DNA of 64,000 bases, from NCBI GenBank assembly GCA_016744795.1, contig JADGDR010000009.1, positions 1-64,000 of the forward strand, read 5' to 3'. A model generated the notes under the pieces. That model saw only the letters and a list, made by a program, of their open reading frames with translations. It was not told where the DNA came from and searched no databases. Source of the stretch: Sulfurospirillum sp. Its GTDB lineage: Bacteria; Campylobacterota; Campylobacteria; Campylobacterales; Sulfurospirillaceae. Shown here piece by piece: positions 24,079 to 33,154 of this stretch. Each line of letters begins with the position of its first letter. Position 1 is the stretch's first letter. Position numbers and translations under genes: made by a program.

Positions 24079-25196
24079 GATTTTCCTTTTATTAGTTTTA
24101 CTGTAAGCTTGAAGCCTACTCCTCCAAGCTCTTTTGAGTTTTCTAAGTTGTATTTTATATCTAAATCTTTACATAGATACTTTACAAAATTTAATCCAAT
24201 TCCTGTTCCTTTTTTATCTTTTAATGTATCTTCAGTTTGTTCAAACAGTTCAAAAATCTTCTCTTTATTTTTTATGCCATCTCCATCATCAGCTATTATA
24301 ATGCTACATTCATCTAAATGACACTTTACATGTACTTGTACTTTTGAAGATGAGTACTTAATAGCATTTGAGAGAATGTTTGATAGAATTTGCTTAAATC
24401 TATAGATATCACTTTTTATATAACATCCATTTTTACAAGAGCAATAATAGACAGTAGAATCATACTCTATTGCTAAAGAAGTGTGCTCTTCAACTACATC
24501 ATTTATTGTGTTACATAAATTAAATATAGACATATTGTAAGAGAGCCTATTTGATTTTAATTTACTTAATTCAAGTAATTGAGTAACATCTTCAAGCATT
24601 TTAAGCGCACTAAATTCAATTTGTTCTAAAAGCTTAATTTTTTTTGGTTTTGGTATGTTTTCACATCCATTTTTTAGTATATATTTACTAAAATTTATGA
24701 TTGCATTTAGTGGTGTTTTAAGCTCATGTGTAAAAAGGAGTAAAAATGCGTCTTTTGCTTCATTTATCTTCTTTTGTTCAGCCTCTTTTTTTTTCTGTTT
24801 TGCTATCTGTTTTTTTATTTCCAAGAAATCTGTAATATCTCTTCTAATTGCTATATATTCTATTGTAGTTTGGTTTTTTTCATCTAAAAGAGGGATTATG
24901 ATAGTTTCAGCCCAAAAGTCACTACCATCTTTTTTTTGGCTTAAAATTCTTTCTCTAAAAACTTGACCATCTTTAATAGTTTTCCACATATCTTTAAAAA
25001 CAGCATCAGTAGTACTAGGATGACGAAGAATATTGTGATTTTTCCCTATAGATTCTTCTCTTGAAAATCCTGTGACTTTAATAAAGCTATCATTAACATA
25101 AGTTATATTTCCATCTAAGTCAGATTTAGAAACAATAGAGTTATCAAGTAAAATTTCAAAGTATTTATTGTTTGCTTGATTTGTATTCATAACCAC
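24075..25196 (-). CDS. PAS-domain sensor histidine kinase (soluble)
   Basis: 373 residues without membrane segments. A PAS domain (about 8-120) similar to the Aer-type (GNITYVNDSFIKVTGFSREE, GKNHNILRHPSTT), a coiled coil (125-150), an H-box FTHELKTPLN with intact His, an N-box (ILSNAIKYSS) and GTGIGLNFVKYL. First gene of the minus-strand chemotaxis run. The PAS resembles redox/energy-sensing types, which is suggestive only. Confidence 0.92.
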   Translation of the reverse strand: MVMNTNQANNKYFEILLDNSIVSKSDLDGNITYVNDSFIKVTGFSREESIGKNHNILRHPSTTDAVFKDMWKTIKDGQVFRERILSQKKDGSDFWAETIIIPLLDEKNQTTIEYIAIRRDITDFLEIKKQIAKQKKKEAEQKKINEAKDAFLLLFTHELKTPLNAIINFSKYILKNGCENIPKPKKIKLLEQIEFSALKMLEDVTQLLELSKLKSNRLSYNMSIFNLCNTINDVVEEHTSLAIEYDSTVYYCSCKNGCYIKSDIYRFKQILSNILSNAIKYSSSKVQVHVKCHLDECSIIIADDGDGIKNKEKIFELFEQTEDTLKDKKGTGIGLNFVKYLCKDLDIKYNLENSKELGGVGFKLTVKLIKGKS

Positions 25197-25264
25197 TCCA
25201 AATTTTTATTGAAAATTGTAACTTAAGATTGTCTCTGAATAATCTCAATTTAGATTTTTTCTGA

Positions 25265-25270
25265 TATACT
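25265..25270 (+). promoter_or_regulatory. -10 element for the OmpR-type regulator gene
   Basis: TATACT preceded by TG (TGATATACT) in a T-rich stretch, 28 bp before the ATG at 25298. No clear -35 is seen, as is usual in this phylum. Confidence 0.5.
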
Positions 25271-25297
25271 CTTTAAAAAAAAATATTAAGGTATTTT

Positions 25298-26014
25298 ATG
25301 GATTTTAGTTTAAAGCTTGTTACAACCATTAGCAAGAATATGCAAGTTTTATATGTTGAAGATAATATTGAAGCGCAGAGTCAAACTATAAAAATGTTAG
25401 AAAATTTTTTTACAAATATCGCTGTAGCGAATAATGGGCAAGAAGGCTTAGAGTTATATAAAGATAATTCCTTTCATATAATATTTACAGATATAGAGAT
25501 GCCAGTGATGAGTGGCATCTCTATGATAAAAAAAATAAGAGATATTAATGAGGATATTCCTATTGTAATATTTTCTGCATATGATAAATCAGAATATTTT
25601 TTAGAAACTATTAGTGCTGGAATTGATGGATATATATTGAAACCTTATGATTTTAAGCAGATTATAAATGTAATCACAAAAATAGTTATGAAGTTTGATA
25701 TAGAAATAAAATTTAAAAACAAGATAGAATTATATGGTAATTTTTTCTGGGATAAAGAAAAAAGTGAACTTATAAAAGACGAAAAAAATATAAAACTTAC
25801 AAAAAATGAGATAAAACTATTTGAAATATTGTCATCTTCAAAAGAGAGAATCATGAGTAATGAAGATATAGAAGAGTATATATTTGATGATGTTGTAATG
25901 GATAACAAAAGAATTAGAAATCTTATTTCAAGACTAAAAGCAAAGTTAGGTAACACTCTTATAGAATCAAATTATGGTAACGGATATAAACTTAAAAAAC
26001 CTGAGACAATTTAG
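25298..26014 (+). CDS. OmpR/PhoB-type response regulator
   Basis: 238 residues. Receiver (about 12-130): YVEDN, FTDIEMPVMSG, FSAYD, ILKPYD. C-terminal winged helix (about 145-238): LTKNEIKLFEIL, NEDIEEYIF, IRNLISRLKAKLG, ESNYGNGYKL. It should bind DNA after phosphorylation. Divergent from the che operon and followed by two membrane kinases, so it may be the partner of one or both. Confidence 0.92.
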   Translation: MDFSLKLVTTISKNMQVLYVEDNIEAQSQTIKMLENFFTNIAVANNGQEGLELYKDNSFHIIFTDIEMPVMSGISMIKKIRDINEDIPIVIFSAYDKSEYFLETISAGIDGYILKPYDFKQIINVITKIVMKFDIEIKFKNKIELYGNFFWDKEKSELIKDEKNIKLTKNEIKLFEILSSSKERIMSNEDIEEYIFDDVVMDNKRIRNLISRLKAKLGNTLIESNYGNGYKLKKPETI

Positions 26015-26064
26015 CTACATTGTTTTGATAAAATATTTCAAATGCTTTAATTGAGGATTTTGCG

Positions 26065-28827
26065 ATGAATCATATTTTAAAAATTATTTTTTTTCTTTGC
26101 TTTTACATCTCTATGCTCTTTTCAGAACAATTAAAAAAAGTTACTTTACAACTACATTGGCTAAATCAATTTGAGTTTGCTGGTTATTTTATGGCAAAAG
26201 AGAAAGGTTTCTATAAAGAAGCTGGTTTAAGTGTAAATATAAAAGAGTATAACAACAATATAAATGTTTTAAATGAAGTTATGAGTAAATATGCTAATTA
26301 TGGCATAGGTCGTTCATCTTTAATTATAAATAGAGCAAATGGAGCAGATATACAATTGATTTTTTCTGCATTTCAATCATCATCTGAATTTTTATCTATA
26401 AAAAAGTATATTCCAAAACGAACGCAAGCTGACTTTGTTCCTTCTCATGTTTTTAATCCTAAAGATTATGGATTTGATTTTTATAGTGATATTTTGTTTA
26501 CAAGCGAGCATGAAATTACAAATCATAGAGATAGAGTCATAAGCTTTAAAAATGCTTCTTTAAAAGGGTGGGAGTATGCTTTTAGTCATATCGATGAGAG
26601 TGTTGAAGTTATACTGAAAAAATACAATAATCAATATAAGTCAAAAGAATCATTAATTTATGAAGCAAATCTGTTAAAAAAACTAGCTTACCATAAGACA
26701 AATAAGATTGGAAATATAGATAAAGAAAAAATAAAAAAAATATACGATGCATACTATACCCTAGGAGCCGTTAAAAATAAAATTAATTTTGATAAACTCA
26801 TTTTTGATGAAAATGCAAATAGATTAAACTTAACAATAGAAGAAAAAAAGTGGATAAAAAATAATCCTGTGCTTAAGTTTTCTCAGATAAACTGGGAACC
26901 TTTTTCAATAATTCAAAATAATAAGATTAAAGGGATAATAAAAGATTATCTTGATCTAATCTCGCAAAAAACTGGATTAAATTTTGAGTATATCCCATCT
27001 GATTCTCGTCAAAGTATTTTTGAAAAATTCAAAAAATTTGCAATAGATATTGTCCCTAGCACTAAATATTTATTAAAAGATAAGAGTTTAGGTTTAGTAA
27101 GTAATGTATATAAAACATATCCTATGGTTATAGTAACAAATCAAAAATACAAATATGTTGGTTCTTTGGATAATTTAAATGATAAAAAAGTTGCTTTACC
27201 AATGTGTTACACTAGTTACAACTATATAAAAGAAAAATTTCCAAATATTAGTATAATCAAAACCAATAGTATAAAGCAAGCATTGCTACTTGCAGAAAGT
27301 GGCAATGCAGATGCTTTTGTAGGTCATATAGCGACAGCTTTATCTTATATAACTAAATTGCGTTTAGCAAATTTAAAAGTTTCTGGAACTACAAAATTTA
27401 ATTTTGAGCATGTCTTTCTTATACATAAACAAGATAAAGTTTTGCTCTCTATAATAAATAAGGCCTTAAATACTATAACATATGAAGAAAAAGAAAATAT
27501 AGATTCAAAGTGGATAAATGAGGTTGTTGAACAAAAGACTGATTATGTTTTACTAATTAAACTGCTTAGTTTTTCATTATTATTAGTACTTATCTTGTTA
27601 TACAGAAGTAAAAAACTAAGTGAATATAATGAAAAATTAGAGTATTCAAATAGAATTATATTAGAAAAAGAAGAAAAGTTAAAAAAATTAAATGTGCAAT
27701 TAATTAATAATGTTAGTGATGCCTTACAAGATTTAAAAGCGTCACAAAGGCTTGCAAAAATTGGTATATGGAGGGCAGAAGTAAAAAAAGATATTTTATT
27801 TTGGGATGATTTTAATTATACTTTATTTAATAGAAATAAAATAGATGATCCTATAAAATCAGTAACAAATTTTAAAAATTTAATACATCCAGATGATTTT
27901 GAAAAAGTAAAAAATGCTTATTATAGCCATATACAAAGTAAGTTACCATACTATGTAATGCATAGGGTGGTTTTAGATGATGGTAGTATTAAATATGTTG
28001 AGGAAAGAGGTGAAACGAGTTATGATAAATATGGAAACCCAACCATAACTAAAGGAACAACGCAAGATGTAACACAACAACAACTTACTATCATAGCTTT
28101 AAGAAGAAAAGATGAACAGATTCTTCAACAATCGCGTTTAGCACAGATGGGAGAAATGCTTAGCATGATAGCTCATCAATGGAGACAGCCATTAAGTGCA
28201 ATAAGTGCAACAACTAGTAATCTTAAATTTAAAATTATGTTAGATGATGTAGATACAAAAACATTCGAAAAAGAGCTTGTTCTGATAGATGGTTTTACTC
28301 AGCACTTATCAAAAACTATAGAAGATTTTAGAGGGTTTTTTAAAAAAGAAAAAAAGAAAAATATAACAACTCTTAAAGAAGTAGTAAATAGCACTTTAGA
28401 TATAGTTAAAATATCAATTGAAAATAAAAACATTAAAATTCACAAAAATTTTACATGTAATAAAAACATTAAAATATACACAAATGAGATAAAACAAGTA
28501 GTTTTAAATCTTATGAAAAATGCAGAAGATATTCTTTTAGAAAAAAATATAGAAAATCCATATATAAGTATAGAAACAAAATTCGTTAATAATACTTTAT
28601 CTTTGTCTATAAAAGACAATGGGGGAGGAATCCCTTTAAGTATAAAAGATAAAATTTTTGATCCTTACTTTACTACAAAGGACAAAAAAGATGGAACAGG
28701 TCTTGGACTTTATATGTCTAAGATTATAGTTGAAGAGCATTGTGGTGGAAAGTTGTATGTAAATAACGATAAAGATGGAGCAGTCTTTAGTATAGAATTT
28801 ATTTTAAAGCAGACCATAAATGGATAG
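26065..28827 (+). CDS. Hybrid periplasmic-sensing histidine kinase (NMT1, SBP3, PAS)
   Basis: 920 residues. Signal peptide (1-20), an NMT1/THI5-like domain (about 22-250), an SBP_bac_3-like solute-binding domain (about 265-490), a TM helix (494-513), a coiled coil, PAS (about 555-670), H-box MIAHQWRQPLSA (His near 700) and HATPase with GTGLGLYMSK. The NMT1 part looks internally shortened: SEFLSIKKY passes almost directly into VFNPKDYGFDFYSDILF. It overlaps the next kinase by 8 bp. The ligand is unknown. Confidence 0.88.
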   Translation: MNHILKIIFFLCFYISMLFSEQLKKVTLQLHWLNQFEFAGYFMAKEKGFYKEAGLSVNIKEYNNNINVLNEVMSKYANYGIGRSSLIINRANGADIQLIFSAFQSSSEFLSIKKYIPKRTQADFVPSHVFNPKDYGFDFYSDILFTSEHEITNHRDRVISFKNASLKGWEYAFSHIDESVEVILKKYNNQYKSKESLIYEANLLKKLAYHKTNKIGNIDKEKIKKIYDAYYTLGAVKNKINFDKLIFDENANRLNLTIEEKKWIKNNPVLKFSQINWEPFSIIQNNKIKGIIKDYLDLISQKTGLNFEYIPSDSRQSIFEKFKKFAIDIVPSTKYLLKDKSLGLVSNVYKTYPMVIVTNQKYKYVGSLDNLNDKKVALPMCYTSYNYIKEKFPNISIIKTNSIKQALLLAESGNADAFVGHIATALSYITKLRLANLKVSGTTKFNFEHVFLIHKQDKVLLSIINKALNTITYEEKENIDSKWINEVVEQKTDYVLLIKLLSFSLLLVLILLYRSKKLSEYNEKLEYSNRIILEKEEKLKKLNVQLINNVSDALQDLKASQRLAKIGIWRAEVKKDILFWDDFNYTLFNRNKIDDPIKSVTNFKNLIHPDDFEKVKNAYYSHIQSKLPYYVMHRVVLDDGSIKYVEERGETSYDKYGNPTITKGTTQDVTQQQLTIIALRRKDEQILQQSRLAQMGEMLSMIAHQWRQPLSAISATTSNLKFKIMLDDVDTKTFEKELVLIDGFTQHLSKTIEDFRGFFKKEKKKNITTLKEVVNSTLDIVKISIENKNIKIHKNFTCNKNIKIYTNEIKQVVLNLMKNAEDILLEKNIENPYISIETKFVNNTLSLSIKDNGGGIPLSIKDKIFDPYFTTKDKKDGTGLGLYMSKIIVEEHCGGKLYVNNDKDGAVFSIEFILKQTING

Positions 28828-30535
28828 ATTAACATTTAAAGATCAAATTATATTTTATATTTTGGTCTTTAGTTTAGCAATTTTTATTGTAAGTAATTTT
28901 TTTGTATTTTATATTAACACTATAGATCAAACAAATAAATATATATTTAGAGCAAATAATGAATTTTTGAATAAAGAAGATTATTTAATTACGGAATTTG
29001 ATAGATATAAAGATTATCTAAGTTCAATTAGCAATAGTTTTATAGTTAAAAATGCAATTTTAAAGAATGATATAAACTATCTTAATAAGATATTCTTAAC
29101 TAGAACAAAAGATATAAAAAACTTATATATACTAAGATTTGTAGATAATAATGGTAAAGAAATAAGCGTAATAAGAAAAGATAAAAATCATAAAGTAAAG
29201 ATATCAGATTTACAAAATAAGAGTAATAGATACTACATTGCAAATACAAAAGATTTAAAACAAGGGCAACATTGGTACTCTAAAATCGATTTAAATATTG
29301 AGTATAAAAAGATAGAGATACCATATAAATCAACAATAAGACTTGTTTTCCCCATGTATATTGATGGAGTAAAAAGAGGTCTTATTATAGGAAACTTTTT
29401 AGTAGAATCTATTTTGGAAAGATTAAATCAAAATACAATATACAATATTTATTTAGTTGATAAAGATGGAGAATTTATATGGTATAAAAATGGTAAAAAT
29501 GATTTTAGTTGGTCAAAATATTCTTCTAATAAACAAAACCTTAAAGAGTGTTTTCCAAATGATTATGTAAATATACTAAAAAATACAGAATATATAGGCA
29601 AGAACATATATACACATCAAATAAACTTTGATAATCAAGAAAGTATCAAAATGATACTAGAAGTAAAAGATTCAATAGTAAAACATGATTTAAGTAAAAT
29701 ACTATATATATTAATTTTAGGGTTTTTGATTACTTTGGTAATTTCTGTTCCTTTTATAATATTTATATCTAAAATTTTGAATAAGTTAATAAGCAAATAT
29801 AAACTTGAAGAGATTAAAAGAGACAAGCAGATATTAAATCAATCTAAACTCGCACAGATGGGTGAGATGATAAGCATGATAGCTCATCAATGGAGGCAAC
29901 CATTAGCAGCTATTAGTGCAACAACAAGTAACTTAAAGTTGAAAATCAAATTAAATAATATTGATGCAAAATATTTTGAAAATGAGATTACGCTTATAGA
30001 CAATTATTCTCAGCATCTTTCAAAAACCATAGATGATTTTAGAGGTTTTTTACATGAAGATGTACTTATACAAACTAGCACCTTAGAAGATATTGTAAAA
30101 GATGTTCTAAACATAACAAATAAATCACTTGAAAATAAGAATATAACGTTGCAAACAACTTTTACATGTAATATAACAATAAATACATATGTAAGTGAAG
30201 TAAAGCAAGTAGTTTTAAATCTAATAAAAAATGCGGAAGATGCATTAATATATAATAATATAAAACAACCAAAAATATTTATAAAGACTTTAGTTAAAGG
30301 CAAAAATAAAATTATAGTTGTAGAAGATAATGCAGGAGGAATACCTCTAAATATACAAGATAAAATTTATGAACCATATTTTTCTACTAAAAAGAAGAAA
30401 AATGGAACAGGTTTAGGGCTTTATATGTCCAAAATCATAATTGAAGAGCATTGTAAGGGTAAGCTCTGTTTCCAAAGTGATAAAAAAGGAACCCTATTTC
30501 GAATTGAATTTAAGGATAAAATATATGCTAAATGA
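28820..30535 (+). CDS. Cache-type membrane histidine kinase
   Basis: 571 residues. TM1 (about 12-34), a periplasmic domain of about 250 residues resembling a double Cache (QHWYSKIDLNIEY, RLVFPMYIDGVKRG), TM2 (about 290-315), H-box MIAHQWRQPLAA and HATPase with VEDNAGGI and GTGLGLYMSK. The kinase core is very similar to that of the preceding gene, pointing to duplication. The next gene starts inside its last codons. Confidence 0.92.
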   Translation: MDRLTFKDQIIFYILVFSLAIFIVSNFFVFYINTIDQTNKYIFRANNEFLNKEDYLITEFDRYKDYLSSISNSFIVKNAILKNDINYLNKIFLTRTKDIKNLYILRFVDNNGKEISVIRKDKNHKVKISDLQNKSNRYYIANTKDLKQGQHWYSKIDLNIEYKKIEIPYKSTIRLVFPMYIDGVKRGLIIGNFLVESILERLNQNTIYNIYLVDKDGEFIWYKNGKNDFSWSKYSSNKQNLKECFPNDYVNILKNTEYIGKNIYTHQINFDNQESIKMILEVKDSIVKHDLSKILYILILGFLITLVISVPFIIFISKILNKLISKYKLEEIKRDKQILNQSKLAQMGEMISMIAHQWRQPLAAISATTSNLKLKIKLNNIDAKYFENEITLIDNYSQHLSKTIDDFRGFLHEDVLIQTSTLEDIVKDVLNITNKSLENKNITLQTTFTCNITINTYVSEVKQVVLNLIKNAEDALIYNNIKQPKIFIKTLVKGKNKIIVVEDNAGGIPLNIQDKIYEPYFSTKKKKNGTGLGLYMSKIIIEEHCKGKLCFQSDKKGTLFRIEFKDKIYAK

Positions 30536-32258
30536 TATAAAAGATTTGATTATATATACAAAAGAAATGAAACTTTTATATGTAGAAAATAACAAATCCA
30601 TAAGAGAACAGACTTATAAGTTGTTTAGTGGTTTTTTTGACGATATTACTATCGCCATTGATGGAGAAGATGGTCTTACTAAATTTAAAAATAGCACCTT
30701 TGACATTGTTATTACAGATATAAGTATGCCAAAAATGAATGGTATAGATATGCTAAAAAGTATAAGAAAAATTAATCAATCTATCTCTTGTGTTATCATG
30801 TCTGCACATAATGAAACAAATTATTTTATAGAAGCTATTAAATTTGGTATTGATGGATATATTCTTAAACCCTTAGATATGGATTTGTTTGGTCAAATAT
30901 TGAAAAGAATTAGTAAACTTTCTAAATTGAAACAAGAAAATAAATATTACATGAAAACATTAGAAAAATTGGTGAGTGAAAAGACTAAGGAACTTGAAGA
31001 TAAACTCTATTATGATGATTTAACAGGTTTGCAAAATAGATACTCTTTGATTGAGGAAATATCAATTTGCAAAGAGAATTGTATGCCTGTTGTTATTATG
31101 CTTGATATTGACTCATTAAAAACCTACAATGAACTTTATGGTATTGAAACAGGTAATGATATTTTAATACAATGTTCAAAATGCTTACAAGATTTAGTAA
31201 GAGGTAGTGAATTTAAAGTTTATAGATTAACTAGTGATGAATTTGTACTGTTTAATAAAGTAAAATACATAGATACAGTGGCATATGAAAAAATTGTATA
31301 TTCTATTTTTGACTTTTTTTCAAAAAATAAACTTTTTTTAAAAAGCATATATGAAAGTATAGAAATAAGTCTTACTATTGGTATGGCTTTTTGTAATAAT
31401 AATGCTATAGCTAAAGCAAATTCTGCATTGTATGAAGCTAAAAAAGATGAAAAAAGATTTGTTATATACACAGAAAAAAATGATGTAAGAAAGCAGCTAA
31501 AAAACACTTTATATTGGAAAAATGAGATAAAAAATGCACTCAAAAATGACAATATAATTCCATACTTTCAACCAATTGTTGATAGGAATCAAAAAGTTGT
31601 AAAATATGAATCATTAATGAGACTAAGACAATATGATGAATACGGTAAGCAAAAGATAATTCCACCATTTGTATTTTTGGAAATTTCCTTACAAACTAAA
31701 CAATATGATGATTTATCTTATACTATGCTGGAAAAAACTATATTAAATGCAATAGATAAAAACATATCATTTTCAATAAACTTGGATTACAGAGATATTT
31801 ATAATAAAAAATTGATAAAAATGTTGAAAGAAAATATACGTAAATTCTATAATTCAAGTAAAAATAACTCACATAAGATTACTCTAGAAATTCTAGAAAA
31901 TCATGAAATAAAAGATTATGATTCTTTTACAAAACAACTTTTAGAATTTCAAGAGTTAGGTGCACTTATTGCCATAGATGATTTCGGAACTGGATACTCG
32001 AACCTTTCTCATATAATGGGAATTTCCCCTCATTATGTGAAGATTGATGGCTCTTTGATAAAAAATATTGTGACTAACCAAAAATCGAGAAAAATTGTCC
32101 AAGGTTTAGTCCAACTAGCAAAAAATCTAGGTATAAAAACTATTGCAGAATTTGTTGCGGATAAAAGTATTTTTGATGTAGTTTATGATTTAGGAATTGA
32201 TGAGTTTCAAGGGTATTATTTTTCTGAACCAATAAGTTTAGCAAGTCTAAAATCTTAA
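30525..32258 (+). CDS. Receiver-GGDEF-EAL protein with degenerate active sites
   Basis: 577 residues, with the start at ATG 30525 overlapping the kinase stop. Receiver (about 12-130) with ITDISMPKMNG and ILKPLD; a GGDEF-like domain (about 165-310) whose motif reads TSDEF, so cyclase activity is unlikely; an EAL-like domain (about 330-577) with ESL for EAL, LEILEN for the usual ExTE, but retaining IDDFGTGYSNLS, KIDGSLI and FQGYYFSEPI. Phosphodiesterase activity is doubtful; it may be a c-di-GMP sensor or protein-interaction output. Coupled to the kinases upstream. Confidence 0.88.
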   Translation: MLNDIKDLIIYTKEMKLLYVENNKSIREQTYKLFSGFFDDITIAIDGEDGLTKFKNSTFDIVITDISMPKMNGIDMLKSIRKINQSISCVIMSAHNETNYFIEAIKFGIDGYILKPLDMDLFGQILKRISKLSKLKQENKYYMKTLEKLVSEKTKELEDKLYYDDLTGLQNRYSLIEEISICKENCMPVVIMLDIDSLKTYNELYGIETGNDILIQCSKCLQDLVRGSEFKVYRLTSDEFVLFNKVKYIDTVAYEKIVYSIFDFFSKNKLFLKSIYESIEISLTIGMAFCNNNAIAKANSALYEAKKDEKRFVIYTEKNDVRKQLKNTLYWKNEIKNALKNDNIIPYFQPIVDRNQKVVKYESLMRLRQYDEYGKQKIIPPFVFLEISLQTKQYDDLSYTMLEKTILNAIDKNISFSINLDYRDIYNKKLIKMLKENIRKFYNSSKNNSHKITLEILENHEIKDYDSFTKQLLEFQELGALIAIDDFGTGYSNLSHIMGISPHYVKIDGSLIKNIVTNQKSRKIVQGLVQLAKNLGIKTIAEFVADKSIFDVVYDLGIDEFQGYYFSEPISLASLKS

Positions 32259-32409
32259 ATAAGAATCTTTTTTCTTTTTAAACATCTCTAAACGTAATCA
32301 GAAAAGATACTTAAAACTTCAAAGTGCTTCTTAAATCTTTTATGGTAGTATACACTTAATGTTATTTTAAAGGCTATTTAAAATATTTTACTAGCTAAAG
32401 GATGAAGTA

Positions 32410-33045
32410 TTGGGTGACTGTAATTCTATAATAGAGCTTTTATTTGTTATATTGTTAGTTGTTGGTTTTGGGATTTATAGAGAAGTTTCTCAAAAAAAAT
32501 ATAAGGAAAATATGAATGAACTTCTTTTTGAAGTTGAGCAAAAAAATGCACTTTTAAAAAGATTATCCATTACAGATAAACTCACAGGACTTAACAATAG
32601 AATTAAAATAGATGAAGTACTCCAAAGTGACCTTGATATGTTTGAAAGATATGATAATGTGTTTAGTGTTATTCTTATAGATATTGACCATTTTAAAAAG
32701 GTTAATGATACTTATGGTCACTCTATTGGCGATGAGGTGCTTAAACATTTCGCAAGTATATTAAAAAATAATGCAAGAATAACCGATGTTGTAGGACGTT
32801 GGGGTGGGGAAGAGTTTATGATTATCGCTTCAGAGACTGATAGCGTTGGAGCTACTAAATTTGCAACAATATTGAAAAAAATTATTAATGAACATGATTT
32901 TCCAAAAGTAAAAAAAGTAACTGCTAGTTTTGGTCTAACTCAGATAAATGTAGGTGATAGTATTGAAGAGGTGGTAAATAGAGCAGATTTAGCTCTTTAC
33001 AATGCAAAAGAGACTGGCAGAAACAGAGTAGTGTGTGGATTATAA
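32410..33045 (+). CDS. Membrane-anchored diguanylate cyclase
   Basis: 211 residues. TTG start with AAAGGA 6-7 nt upstream; no in-frame ATG alternative is close. A single TM helix (about 7-23), a short coiled coil, then a GGDEF domain with DKLTGLNNR, IDHFKKVNDTYGHSIGD, GGEEF active site (RWGGEEFMII) and YNAKETGRN. It should make c-di-GMP. It lacks the sensory domain usual in this family, so it could be a truncated descendant of a larger sensor. Confidence 0.9.
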   Translation: MGDCNSIIELLFVILLVVGFGIYREVSQKKYKENMNELLFEVEQKNALLKRLSITDKLTGLNNRIKIDEVLQSDLDMFERYDNVFSVILIDIDHFKKVNDTYGHSIGDEVLKHFASILKNNARITDVVGRWGGEEFMIIASETDSVGATKFATILKKIINEHDFPKVKKVTASFGLTQINVGDSIEEVVNRADLALYNAKETGRNRVVCGL

Positions 33046-33052
33046 CAACACA

Positions 33053-33154
33053 CTAGTTATTTTCATCAGCATTTAACTTTTTAAGATATTCACGTGTGAT
33101 TTTAAACATAAAATCGTGGCAGTCGATACATTGATTTCTGTTGCGTGTCTTTGT
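33053..33154 (-). pseudogene. Cytochrome c-like fragment (CxxCH) after dnaG
   Basis: Directly after the dnaG stop and in the same frame, 33 codons read TKTRNRNQCIDCHDFMFK and on to LNADENN before a stop. CIDCH is a haem c attachment motif and the context looks protein-like. There is no start codon or signal peptide. It may be the tail of a decayed cytochrome gene. Confidence 0.4.
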
